From an uncultured Prevotella sp. (lineage in GTDB: Bacteria > Bacteroidota > Bacteroidia > Bacteroidales > Bacteroidaceae), in NCBI GenBank assembly GCA_900314365.1, contig OMVH01000140.1, positions 1 to 23,709 on the forward strand: 23,709 nt of DNA. Direction: 5' to 3'. Both the position numbers and the translations under genes were made by a program. Positions 15,569-23,655 of this stretch are shown in pieces. Every line of letters begins with the position of its first letter. The first letter of the stretch is position 1. The notes beneath the pieces were generated by a model. It made no database searches. It saw only the letters and a list, made by a program, of their open reading frames with translations, and was not told the origin of the DNA.

Positions 15569-15590
15569 CAGAAATTTAACGTGTGCTATT

Positions 15591-16466
15591 ATGATACAAT
15601 CAATGACAGGTTACGGTAAGGCAGTCGTAACATTCAAAGACAAGAAGATTAATGTCGAAGTAAAGTCGCTCAATAGCAAGGCCCTTGACCTTTCCGCCCG
15701 CATTGCCCCCATCTACCGCGAGAAGGAGATGGAAATACGCCAGCTCATAGCCGCTACTCTGCTAAGAGGCAAAGTGGACTTCGCTCTTTGGGCTGAAAAG
15801 GAAACGGGAGTGGAGCCTACACCCATCAATGCGAAACTTGTGGAGAACTACTACCATCAGATCAAGGCCATCTCTGCAGCCACCGGCATTCCAGAACCGA
15901 AAGACTGGTTCTACACGCTTTTGAGAATGCCCGATGTGGAGACACGCACTGAAAACGAGGAGCTGACGCCTGAGGAATGGCAAGCCGCCCAAGGTGCCAT
16001 CAACGAAGCCCTCAACTCCCTGCAGGCTTTCAGACGACAGGAAGGAGCCGCTCTGGAAAAGAAATTCAATGAGAAGATTGACAACATAGAAGCTCTTCTC
16101 CACAGTATAGAGCCGTTGGAAAAGAGTCGCGTGCCAAAGATTCGCGAGACCATCATCAAAGGATTGGAGCAGATACCCGAGGTCGACTACAACCAGAACC
16201 GACTGGAGCAGGAGCTCATCTATTATATCGAGAAGCTCGACATCAGTGAGGAGAAGCAGCGACTGGCCAACCACCTGAAGTATTTCCGCGAGACCATGGC
16301 AGAAAATAAGCCCAATGGAAAGAAGCTTGGCTTCATTGCTCAGGAGATGGGACGCGAAATCAATACTACCGGTTCGAAAAGCAACCAGGCTGAGATGCAG
16401 AACATCGTCGTGAAGATGAAGGACGAGCTTGAACAAATCAAGGAACAAGTGCTTAACGCTCTCTGA
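15591..16466 (+). CDS. yicC: YicC/YloC family endoribonuclease
   Basis: A 291-residue cytoplasmic protein. MIQSMTGYGKA at the N-terminus and EVKSLNSKALDLSARI are the YicC N-domain signatures; the C-terminal DUF1732 region ends in GFIAQEMGREINTTGSKS and a coiled helix. E. coli YicC is an endoribonuclease active on small RNAs and stress-linked transcripts. The length is normal. It is the first gene of the plus-strand run leading to gmk, as in many bacteria where yicC and gmk are neighbours. Confidence 0.94.
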   Translation: MIQSMTGYGKAVVTFKDKKINVEVKSLNSKALDLSARIAPIYREKEMEIRQLIAATLLRGKVDFALWAEKETGVEPTPINAKLVENYYHQIKAISAATGIPEPKDWFYTLLRMPDVETRTENEELTPEEWQAAQGAINEALNSLQAFRRQEGAALEKKFNEKIDNIEALLHSIEPLEKSRVPKIRETIIKGLEQIPEVDYNQNRLEQELIYYIEKLDISEEKQRLANHLKYFRETMAENKPNGKKLGFIAQEMGREINTTGSKSNQAEMQNIVVKMKDELEQIKEQVLNAL

Positions 16467-16549
16467 AAACCCTTCAACGGAAATAAGGCAAAGCTGACGG
16501 AGCCCTCCTAACAGCAGAACAGAACAAGTCAAAGGCAATACTTCAGATT

Positions 16550-17179
16550 ATGCAACAACCATCCGACCCACTAACGGCCACCACAGACGAAGCCAACAGC
16601 ATCCGCCGTGGCAAGCTTCTTATTTTCAGCGCCCCTTCAGGAAGCGGCAAGAGTACTATTGTGAAATGGCTCATGGACAACCATCCTGAGCTCAGACTGG
16701 CTTTTTCGATCAGCTGCACATCGCGTCCTCCACGAGGAACAGAACGCAATGGAGTGGAATACTTCTTCCTCTCAGCTGACGAATTCAGGCAGAAAATCGG
16801 CGACGGCGCCTTCCTCGAATACGAAGAGGTCTACCCGGGCAGGTTCTACGGAACCCTCAAGGAACAAGTGGAGACCCAGCTTGCACGAGGTGAGAACGTC
16901 GTTTTCGATGTCGACGTGAAAGGAGGATGCCACATTAAGCAATTCTATGGTGATCGTGCCATGAGCATCTTCATCCAAGCTCCTTCCATTGACGAGCTGC
17001 GCAGTCGCCTCACTCATCGCGCTACCGACGCTCCCGAAGTGATAGAACAGCGGCTTGCCAAAGCATCCTACGAGATGACTTTCGCTTCGAAGTTCGATCA
17101 CATCGTTGTCAACGACAGACTGGAAGAAGCCGAGGCTGCCACCTATCGGTTGGTGAGTGATTTCCTCAACAAAGCATAA
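16550..17179 (+). CDS. gmk: Guanylate kinase
   Basis: A 209-residue nucleotide kinase converting GMP and ATP to GDP and ADP. The P-loop is SAPSGSGKST (27-36); SISCTSRPPRGTERNGVEYFF (54-74) is the GMP-binding signature, and VVFDVDVKGG (about 117-126) is the conserved strand after the lid. The start at 16550 gives a 20-residue polar extension before the P-loop strand; no closer Met exists, so the extension is probably real. It is separated by 83 bases from yicC and by 3 from nadD. Confidence 0.96.
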   Translation: MQQPSDPLTATTDEANSIRRGKLLIFSAPSGSGKSTIVKWLMDNHPELRLAFSISCTSRPPRGTERNGVEYFFLSADEFRQKIGDGAFLEYEEVYPGRFYGTLKEQVETQLARGENVVFDVDVKGGCHIKQFYGDRAMSIFIQAPSIDELRSRLTHRATDAPEVIEQRLAKASYEMTFASKFDHIVVNDRLEEAEAATYRLVSDFLNKA

Positions 17180-17182
17180 CTT

Positions 17183-17785
17183 ATGCGGATAGGCATCTAC
17201 GGAGGCTCGTTCAACCCCATCCACTGTGGCCACATTGCCCTTGCCCGACAGCTCGTCGACAAAGGCTATGTTGAGGAGGTATGGCTAATGGTTTCTCCCC
17301 AGAACCCTCTGAAGACAGGACAGAAACTACTGCCTGATGCCACACGGCTGGCCCTTGCCACGAAAGCCCTCAAAGGAGAAGCACACGTGAAAGCCTCCGA
17401 CTTTGAGTTTGCACTACCACGGCCGTCCTACACCTGGAACACCCTCGAAGCCCTCAGTACAGTCTATCCGCAACATCAGTTCTCGCTCATCATCGGAGCT
17501 GACAACTGGCAACTCTTCAATGAGTGGAAGCATCCGGAGCGCATTCTCGGCCACTACCCCATCCTCGTCTACCCGCGCCGCGGCTACAATATCAACCCGT
17601 CATCGCTTCCCCAGGGCGCAACCCTCGTCGATATGCCTCTTTACGACGTCAGCAGCACCCTTATAAGAACACGCGTTGCCCAGGGAAAGAGCATCAGCGG
17701 ACTGGTGCCTCCCTGTATCGTGTCCGACGCTACTCAAGCCTGCCTCGCCCTGCTCCATAACGGCACTGACAGACAGAAACTCTGA
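17183..17785 (+). CDS. nadD: Nicotinate-nucleotide adenylyltransferase
   Basis: A 200-residue enzyme joining nicotinate mononucleotide and ATP to deamido-NAD+, an essential step of NAD synthesis. GGSFNPIHCGH (7-17, H14 and H17) is the nucleotidyltransferase motif, IIGADNW (103-109) binds the nucleotide, and SSTLIRTR (157-164) is the C-terminal catalytic motif. The length is normal. It follows gmk by three bases, so the two are almost certainly co-translated. Confidence 0.96.
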   Translation: MRIGIYGGSFNPIHCGHIALARQLVDKGYVEEVWLMVSPQNPLKTGQKLLPDATRLALATKALKGEAHVKASDFEFALPRPSYTWNTLEALSTVYPQHQFSLIIGADNWQLFNEWKHPERILGHYPILVYPRRGYNINPSSLPQGATLVDMPLYDVSSTLIRTRVAQGKSISGLVPPCIVSDATQACLALLHNGTDRQKL

Positions 17786-17812
17786 CTTTCCATCATCAAA
17801 GTAAGAAACTCT

Positions 17813-19198
17813 ATGAAATCATTGTTCGGCATACGCCGCGACGAACGTCTGCTGGCACTACTGGCCATTCTGTTCTTCGTGGCTCTCAACGCTCTCGTTG
17901 TTGCCAAATACTATGGCCTCTTCACACCGGTTAGCGACAACAAGTGGCAGCTCTTTGTCCACAACTTCCATCTTTCCGGTTTCGACCCCATCACCTACGC
18001 TGTTCTCACAAAGTGGACAGCCGGCTACAATGTCTACCGCCATCCGTTGCTCGCTTTATTCATGTTCCTGCCCTACCTACTCAATTGCGGGCTGACATGG
18101 ATCACCGGTATTAACTGCGCCCTCTTCATTGTGGCAGCCATCAATGTATTCTGCAGCCTCTATGCCCTGCTTTTCATCCATCGCATCTTCACTGAAGTTA
18201 TTGGTCTGCATCGTTCTGAGGCCGGGGTGCTCTCAGCATTATTCTTCTCTTTTGCCTACGTCTTAGTCTCGTCAATAGCTCCCGACCACTTCATCATTTC
18301 TATGATGCTGCTTCTGATGGTTCTCTATCTGACCGGACTTCATATCAAGAAGGACCAGCCCATGTCGCTGACAGAAACCATCCTCTGCTTCTTCCTCACC
18401 GCAGGCGTTTCACTCAACAACGGACTCAAAGTATTCCTCGCAGCTCTCTTTTCCAATGGCCGTAAATTTTTCCGTCCGCGCTTCTTCCTTCTGGCTGTTC
18501 TGCTTCCGGCAGCCCTTATTTGGATAATCGGAAAGACGGAATACGCGCAGTTGGTCTGGCCCAAGGAGCAGGCAGCCAACAAAGAGAGAAAAGCCAAGGC
18601 TGAAGCTAAACAGAAAAAGAAATTCCAAATGCAGCTGAAGCAGGGAGTCGACTCGGCCACCATCATAGCCAAGCAGAAGAAACAGCGCTTGGTGAGCCAC
18701 CGCCTCAAAAAGCTCGGGAAGCCCATAGAGCCTAACGGATTCCTCAGTTGGACCGACATCAGCACCTCGCGCTGGCAGTCGGCTGTGGAGAATCTCTTCG
18801 GCGAGTCCATTCAGCTTCACCGCGACCATCTGTTAGAGGACACCCTGCGTAACCGTCCCATCATTGTCCATTACAAGCACGCATGGCACTACGTGCTCGA
18901 AGCCTTCATTGTCCTGCTTTTCCTTGGTGGAATATGGGCCGGACGACGCAACAAATTCCTTTGGCTCAGCCTTTCTTTCTTCGGGCTAGACCTCATCATC
19001 CATTTAGGACTGGGCTTCGGCCTTAACGAGGTCTACATCATGACAGCCCACTGGACCTACGTCATTCCCATTGCTATAGCCTTTCTTCTGAAGGCTCTTG
19101 CTCCGTTGCCACGACGCTGCCTCACAATACTACTTGCAGTCATGGCTTTAGGACTGTGGGTCTGGAACATTCCACTCATCGTGAAATTCCTTTCCTGA
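17813..19198 (+). CDS. Polytopic membrane protein, DUF6080-like, with Lys-rich insertion
   Basis: A 461-residue protein with about ten membrane segments. I believe it belongs to the Bacteroidetes family DUF6080, function unknown. Conserved blocks shared with the next gene are GFDPITYAVLTKW (56-68), YRHPLLALFMF (75-85), PDHF (157-160), FSNGRKFF (213-220) and LFGESIQLHRDHLL (328-341). The large-loop layout with conserved acidic residues resembles GT-C glycosyltransferases, but that is only a guess. Residues about 251-302 form a strongly basic stretch rich in Lys and Ala that is shorter and less basic in the paralogue. It begins 27 bases after nadD and may be read through from that transcript. 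Confidence 0.75.
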   Translation: MKSLFGIRRDERLLALLAILFFVALNALVVAKYYGLFTPVSDNKWQLFVHNFHLSGFDPITYAVLTKWTAGYNVYRHPLLALFMFLPYLLNCGLTWITGINCALFIVAAINVFCSLYALLFIHRIFTEVIGLHRSEAGVLSALFFSFAYVLVSSIAPDHFIISMMLLLMVLYLTGLHIKKDQPMSLTETILCFFLTAGVSLNNGLKVFLAALFSNGRKFFRPRFFLLAVLLPAALIWIIGKTEYAQLVWPKEQAANKERKAKAEAKQKKKFQMQLKQGVDSATIIAKQKKQRLVSHRLKKLGKPIEPNGFLSWTDISTSRWQSAVENLFGESIQLHRDHLLEDTLRNRPIIVHYKHAWHYVLEAFIVLLFLGGIWAGRRNKFLWLSLSFFGLDLIIHLGLGFGLNEVYIMTAHWTYVIPIAIAFLLKALAPLPRRCLTILLAVMALGLWVWNIPLIVKFLS

Positions 19199-19203
19199 AG
19201 ACC

Positions 19204-20457
19204 ATGGCTTCCATGTTCAGCATCCGAAAGGGAGAGCGATGGCAGGCAGCCCTGTTTGCTGCCCTCATCGTCTTCTTCGAAGTTCTCATCACTGCAAAGT
19301 TCTGGGGGCTCTTCGCAGACTACGACGATAGAGCGTGGCTCAACTTCATGCGAAATTTCCGCATGTCGGGCTTCGACCCCATTACTTACAGCGTACTCAC
19401 TCACTGGCACCAGGGCTATGATGCCCTGCGCCACCCGCTGCTCGCCTTCATGATGTATCCGCTCTATGGACTCAACCAACTGCTGTGGTGGATGACAGGA
19501 GCCAACTGCTGCCAGCTCATCATGGACATAGTACTCACTTTCTGTGGCTTTTATTCATGCATCTTTCTCCATCGCATTCTCCACCGCACAATGGGAGTAA
19601 GCACACCAGCAGCCTTTCTTCTGACCTGCCTGTTCCTATTCTCGGCCTACATTATCGTTGCCATGATAGTGCCCGATCATTTCTGTCTGAGTCTCTTTCT
19701 GTTGATGCTTACACTCTCCCTGTCGGCCGAAAAAATAAAAAAAGAACAATCCTTCGGTATCAGGCAGTCAGTGATTCTCTTCGTCGTGACGTCCGGCGTG
19801 ACGCTGTCGAATGGTGCACTTGTACTGTTGATGCTGCTTTTCACGAACGGCCGAGCTTTTTTCCATCGTCGCTACTTTGTGGGAGCAGTGTTCATTCCGG
19901 CTCTGATAATGGGACTGCTGGCCTTTGGTATGGGCCGAGTGACAATGCACCACAAGAGCAATAAGGGCTTAGTGAAGAACGAGATGAAATGGACGAACAA
20001 CAAGCTCGACCGTACTGACATACTCCGTGAGAACTTCTTTGGCGAATCCATGCAGTTCCATCGCAAGCATCTTTTAGGCGATGTGCTCTCCGGTCGCCCG
20101 GCCGTCGAGAAATATACAACTCCATGGAATTACGTTTCCGAAGCAGTCGTACTTCTATTGCTGGCCGGTGGTCTTTGGATGGGCTGCAGGAAGAGACTGA
20201 TGTGGTTAGCTGCAGCCATCATGGCATTTAACATTATCCTTCATGTCCTCATCGGCTTTGCAGCCGACGAGTGCTACATCATGGCATCGCACTGGCTCTT
20301 CACCCTACCTATTATTATAGGCCACCTTTTTACTGGCAATCGCAGACAACTTGCGGCACTACCCTTGCTGATGTTGACAACGGTAGATCTTTGGCTGCTC
20401 TGCTGGAACATGCCTCTCCTCTACCGTTACCTCACATGGCCGCTAAAAATCGTGTGA
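19204..20457 (+). CDS. Paralogous polytopic membrane protein, DUF6080-like
   Basis: A 417-residue membrane protein clearly homologous to the gene just upstream: GFDPITYSVLTHW, LRHPLLAFMM, VPDHF, LFTNGRAFF and FFGESMQFHRKHLL align in the same order. The two are diverged well beyond a recent duplication. The loop corresponding to the Lys-rich insertion of the first copy is about 45 residues shorter here. The start chosen is ATG at 19204, five bases after the upstream stop; ATG at 19213 is also possible, and a longer frame from 19156 would overlap the first gene without adding conserved sequence. The function is unknown; a lipid-linked sugar transferase or another envelope role is possible. Confidence 0.75.
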   Translation: MASMFSIRKGERWQAALFAALIVFFEVLITAKFWGLFADYDDRAWLNFMRNFRMSGFDPITYSVLTHWHQGYDALRHPLLAFMMYPLYGLNQLLWWMTGANCCQLIMDIVLTFCGFYSCIFLHRILHRTMGVSTPAAFLLTCLFLFSAYIIVAMIVPDHFCLSLFLLMLTLSLSAEKIKKEQSFGIRQSVILFVVTSGVTLSNGALVLLMLLFTNGRAFFHRRYFVGAVFIPALIMGLLAFGMGRVTMHHKSNKGLVKNEMKWTNNKLDRTDILRENFFGESMQFHRKHLLGDVLSGRPAVEKYTTPWNYVSEAVVLLLLAGGLWMGCRKRLMWLAAAIMAFNIILHVLIGFAADECYIMASHWLFTLPIIIGHLFTGNRRQLAALPLLMLTTVDLWLLCWNMPLLYRYLTWPLKIV

Positions 20458-20626
20458 GACAAGTTCTGCGTACTCAGCTTTTTGAGCCTACTTGAAAAAG
20501 TCTGCGATCTTTGTTTCCACATTGTGACTACCAGATACTCAGTGGATGTTTTTCGTTACAACGATTTTTCCAAGCAGACTCAGTAATTGATGCAATGGGA
20601 TAAAAACATATAAGATTGTATCGCTT
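20458..20626. other. Spacer between convergent genes
   Basis: No gene is seen. An inverted repeat GATAAAA/TTTTATC (20599-20605 and 20625-20631) straddles the end of the minus-strand zinc-ribbon gene and could contribute to termination, but its 19-base loop is long. A short repeat CTTTTT/AAAAAG lies near 20480-20500. Confidence 0.35.
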
Positions 20627-21082
20627 TTATCTCACTCTCTTCTGCCTATCCCACATATGACCGTTCCATGGGCAGCCAAATAGATCAGGCTGATCTACGC
20701 TCTCTCTTACTTCACCACATTTCGTACATGTCCATCGTTAGACGGCAGGAGAAGATGATGAGCTGTTTTCTTCATTATAATTACTGGACTCATCGTAATT
20801 ATTATAATCGCCCGCTTTTTCTTCAGCCTCCTCAGTCTTTTCTGCATACTCTTTGACGGTAACAGGCGTGTTTTTGGTTCTCACCAATTTGCCATCATAA
20901 TTGTAGTATTTAGTTACGACGTTATACGCCGTCTTATTCAGGTATTTCTCGTCATATTTCACAGATTGCACCGACCATTTCTCTGCACCAATGTCTCCCT
21001 TGTGCAACATGCACCTTGCTTCCGCTTTTACAGTGAGGGGTACGAAGGGACTCCATCCTTGTTTCTCATGGTTACAGTTCAC
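20627..21082 (-). pseudogene. Zinc-ribbon-tailed protein interrupted by one in-frame TAA
   Basis: Reading the minus strand from GTG at 21082 gives 114 residues (KYYNYDGKLVRTKN in the middle, then an acidic Tyr/Asn/Glu stretch and a Ser run), ending at TAA 20738-20740. In the same frame, directly past the stop, the codons give RWTCTKCGEVRES and FGCPWNGHMW before a second stop at 20627-20629. The CxxC and C..H pairs look like a zinc ribbon, which makes sense only as the tail of this protein. The start is also doubtful: no ATG or signal peptide precedes GTG 21082, and the upstream frame carries two more stops (TAG and TAA) up to ATG 21166. The likely reading is a decayed gene; readthrough or a sequencing error is possible. 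The family is not recognised. Confidence 0.6.
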
Positions 21083-21180
21083 CTTTGTTGTAAGTAAAAG
21101 TTGAGCATCGGATGGAGGCTACTTTTGCACCCTGCGTTAATACTCTGCCGATAGACAGATTAGCATAATGACAATCTCTG

Positions 21181-21188
21181 CAAAGTTA
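21181..21188 (-). promoter_or_regulatory. Possible -7 element for the zinc-ribbon gene
   Basis: On the minus strand TAACTTTG matches TAnnTTTG. A TTTG lies at 21212-21215 with a 23-base spacer, longer than the usual 19-21. It is about 98 bases before the GTG at 21082. Confidence 0.4.
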
Positions 21189-21302
21189 GTTTTGTGGCAT
21201 TCTTCCCTTCACAAAGGAAGGAGCTTATATGTAATCAATCAAGCCGTATACTTGATTTACTTGCAAAAAGCAGCCAATTTTAGAAATATTGTTTGCAAAA
21301 AG

Positions 21303-21333
21303 TTTGGGGAAAGGTAAAAATGCATTACCTTTG
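21303..21333 (+). promoter_or_regulatory. Bacteroidetes-type promoter for the secreted-protein pair
   Basis: TTTG (21303-21306) is separated by 19 bases from TACCTTTG (21326-21333), a close fit to the -33/-7 consensus. An inverted repeat GGTAA/TTACC (21313-21317 and 21325-21329) overlaps the spacer and the -7 box, and a direct repeat TTGCAAAAAG (21261-21270 and 21293-21302) lies immediately upstream. Confidence 0.72.
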
Positions 21334-21373
21334 CAAAGTGAATCATTATTATCAAAAACTTAATTTCATGCTT

Positions 21374-21961
21374 ATGAAGAAAACATTTCTACTCCTTTCT
21401 GTCGTATTCTTCCAACTTACGGCTTTTGCACAAACTCCAGAAGCTCCGACTATCAGCTCATTCTCTGATTATTATGCCCTTAACGGCTATGGCGAGATCA
21501 CATTCAATCTGCCCGCTAAAGACACAGAAGGCAATGCGCTCGACACGAAGAAGCTCTTCTACAACATCTACTTCGACAATGACGCTTATACCTTTACCAG
21601 TGACTGGTACTCCAAGGTGAAGGCCGACATGAAAGACGTGCCCTACGACTACGACGACAACCTTGACTTCTTCGTTACTGGCGAGAAGCACGATGTGTTC
21701 TTCTAAGTTGAAGACTACACGCATGTGGGCGTACAGGCTATCTACAAGGACGGCGAGAAGGTCCACCGGTCTGCCATTGTTTACAACGACGGCAAGGTGG
21801 TCACAGGTATCAGCCAGACCCACACTGACGGGCAGAAAGTGGAGAAGACTCTCTGCACCGATCTCATGGGGCGCCGAGTAGATGAAAGCTATCATGGGAT
21901 TCGGCTGTTGACGAAGGTGTATGAGAACGGTGAACGCCACACTGTGAAGATGCTCAAATGA
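21374..21961 (+). pseudogene. Small secreted protein interrupted by one in-frame TAA
   Basis: From ATG 21374 (ATG 21368 also possible) there is a clear signal peptide, MKKTFLLLSVVFFQLTAFAQ, then a module with DTKKLFYNIYFDND, YTFTSDWY and MKDVPYDY. The frame stops at TAA 21704-21706, directly after HDVFF. Reading on in the same frame gives VEDYTHVGVQAIYKDG and continues for 84 residues to TGA 21959-21961, ending DLMGRRVDESYHG and a short charged tail. The downstream gene has the same module uninterrupted, with Tyr (VYYYSDL) at the place of the stop, so one base change from TAT or TAC explains it. The whole frame would be 195 residues. The last codons overlap the next gene as ATGA, so the two were built as one translational unit. 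Confidence 0.75.
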
Positions 21962-23628
21962 ATATGAACTTCAAACACAGCACTTCTATGAGACAAACGG
22001 TTTTCTTATTTCTTGTCATCTTAACGACAGGCCGTCTTCAAGCCCAACCTCTCACACGTTCTTTATGGGACAAAACCGCTACAAGCGAATCCATGCAGGC
22101 GCGCCCCTCAGCCCTCCGGCCCACAGCACCCCAAAACAGCTTCAAGCTCGTCCATAGGGTGCAGGGCGATCCTGAAATCATCAGCATCACTCCCCAAGGG
22201 ACGCTCACCGACAACACCTACAACTCCTCGTCGGCATTCTATCAAACCCCGTTCGGTATGGCTATGGAAACCACAATGGATGGAACCATAGGTGCTTACG
22301 TGAAGGATGCCGAAGGTAACTATTATATCAAGAACCCCATATCGAAGATTCGTACCGACACCTGGATAAAAGGTAAACTCAAAGGCGACACCATCTACTT
22401 CGAGACTCCTCAGTGTCTGATGATGTCGGAGAACAAGGGTGACCGGCAAGCCTACTACGTCTACAACATGATGCTGAACGAGAACCAAACCAACTTCATC
22501 CCCGACACCCTGCAGAGGAGCGTGAAGTTCATCATCGAAGGCGACAGGCTCCGCCAGGTGTCGCCCGGCATCATGGGGCTCACAACTCAGGCTGGAGCAT
22601 GGACAGGCTTCGGCGATTATGACATCGTAATCTGTCCTCAGAACGACGTTGCCACGGGAACACCCGACGGAGTGGAGTTCCGGCCCTATGTACTGAGTTA
22701 TGACAACAGCTATGGAACTCGCTCGGGCGTGAAATGCTCGGTGGGCCTAAAAGACAACAAGTTCTATCTGCGCGACCTCTGCAACGAGATGGGAGCAAAC
22801 TGTATTAATGGTCATGTGGACGGTAACACCGTGAATATCGACATGCCACAATATCTGGGGCCTGACATGGAGCATGGTTACCATCTCTATGCTTTCGGAG
22901 CCGTGAGCGAGATTGAAGCCGGTGAGGACGGGCGCCCGCAGGAGCACACCTACCTCGGTAATCACCTGAGCTTCAGCTACGACAGCAGCGATGCCTCATT
23001 CAGCAGCGACTCCGTACTCGTGCTGAACATGGGGAAAAGGGATTTCTATTATCTATACGGTTATCGCAGACCGCAGCTCCGTCCTTATGCGCCGAAGGCC
23101 GGAAAGCCCACCCGGGCAGAGTTCTCTGACTACATGGCTTACACGAAGCAGAATGGCTACGGCGGTGTGAAATTCGTGTTGCCCGAGTTCTCCACCGACA
23201 ACGATTACCTTGTGCAGGACAGCCTCTATTATAATGTGTTCTTCGATGGTAAACTATATACCTTCGCACAGCCTCTCTACCAGAGCCTCAGTGAGCCAAT
23301 GACCGATGTGCCCGCCACATTCACCGATGGCTACGATTTCGTTTCGAAAGGTCTTGTACGCACGGTGTACTACTATTCCGACTTAACGACCATTGGCGTA
23401 CAAGTGGTATACAAATATAATGGAACAACAATGAAATCAGACATCACCACGCTCAATCTCAAAGAGGTCACCGCCATCAAAAGCACCCGGCGCGGCAAGC
23501 GTGTGGTGAGCACCTCCTACTACGACCTCAGTGGACAACAAGTGAGACCCGATAATCACGGATTGCTTATCCGGCGGCAGTCGTTCGACGACAACAGCAC
23601 TGTTATAACTAAGGTGCTCAAACCCTGA
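21958..23628 (+). CDS. Secreted protein with Prevotella-type C-terminal module
   Basis: A 556-residue exported protein. ATG 21958 overlaps the preceding stop as ATGA and gives a ten-residue extension before the better signal peptide start MRQTVFLFLVILTTGRLQAQ at ATG 21988; either could be used. Residues about 50-385 are rich in beta-type sequence (GTIGAYVKDAEGNYYIKNPI, MGLTTQAGAWTGFGDYD) that I do not recognise. From about residue 395 comes a module shared with the upstream broken gene: FSDYMAYTKQNGYG, LYYNVFFDGKLYTF, MTDVPATFTDGYDF, IGVQVVYKYNG. The end (YYDLSGQQVRPDNHGLLI) resembles the C-terminal tails of many Bacteroidales surface proteins. The function is unknown; a cell-surface or outer-membrane location is likely. 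Confidence 0.85.
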   Translation: MNMNFKHSTSMRQTVFLFLVILTTGRLQAQPLTRSLWDKTATSESMQARPSALRPTAPQNSFKLVHRVQGDPEIISITPQGTLTDNTYNSSSAFYQTPFGMAMETTMDGTIGAYVKDAEGNYYIKNPISKIRTDTWIKGKLKGDTIYFETPQCLMMSENKGDRQAYYVYNMMLNENQTNFIPDTLQRSVKFIIEGDRLRQVSPGIMGLTTQAGAWTGFGDYDIVICPQNDVATGTPDGVEFRPYVLSYDNSYGTRSGVKCSVGLKDNKFYLRDLCNEMGANCINGHVDGNTVNIDMPQYLGPDMEHGYHLYAFGAVSEIEAGEDGRPQEHTYLGNHLSFSYDSSDASFSSDSVLVLNMGKRDFYYLYGYRRPQLRPYAPKAGKPTRAEFSDYMAYTKQNGYGGVKFVLPEFSTDNDYLVQDSLYYNVFFDGKLYTFAQPLYQSLSEPMTDVPATFTDGYDFVSKGLVRTVYYYSDLTTIGVQVVYKYNGTTMKSDITTLNLKEVTAIKSTRRGKRVVSTSYYDLSGQQVRPDNHGLLIRRQSFDDNSTVITKVLKP

Positions 23629-23655
23629 TAATAAGAATAGTCAACGGTGGCCTTT

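Noticed and set aside
20627..21961. Reassignment of TAA to a sense codon
   Set aside because: Housekeeping genes here (gmk, murA) end in TAA at their normal length, so TAA is a working stop.
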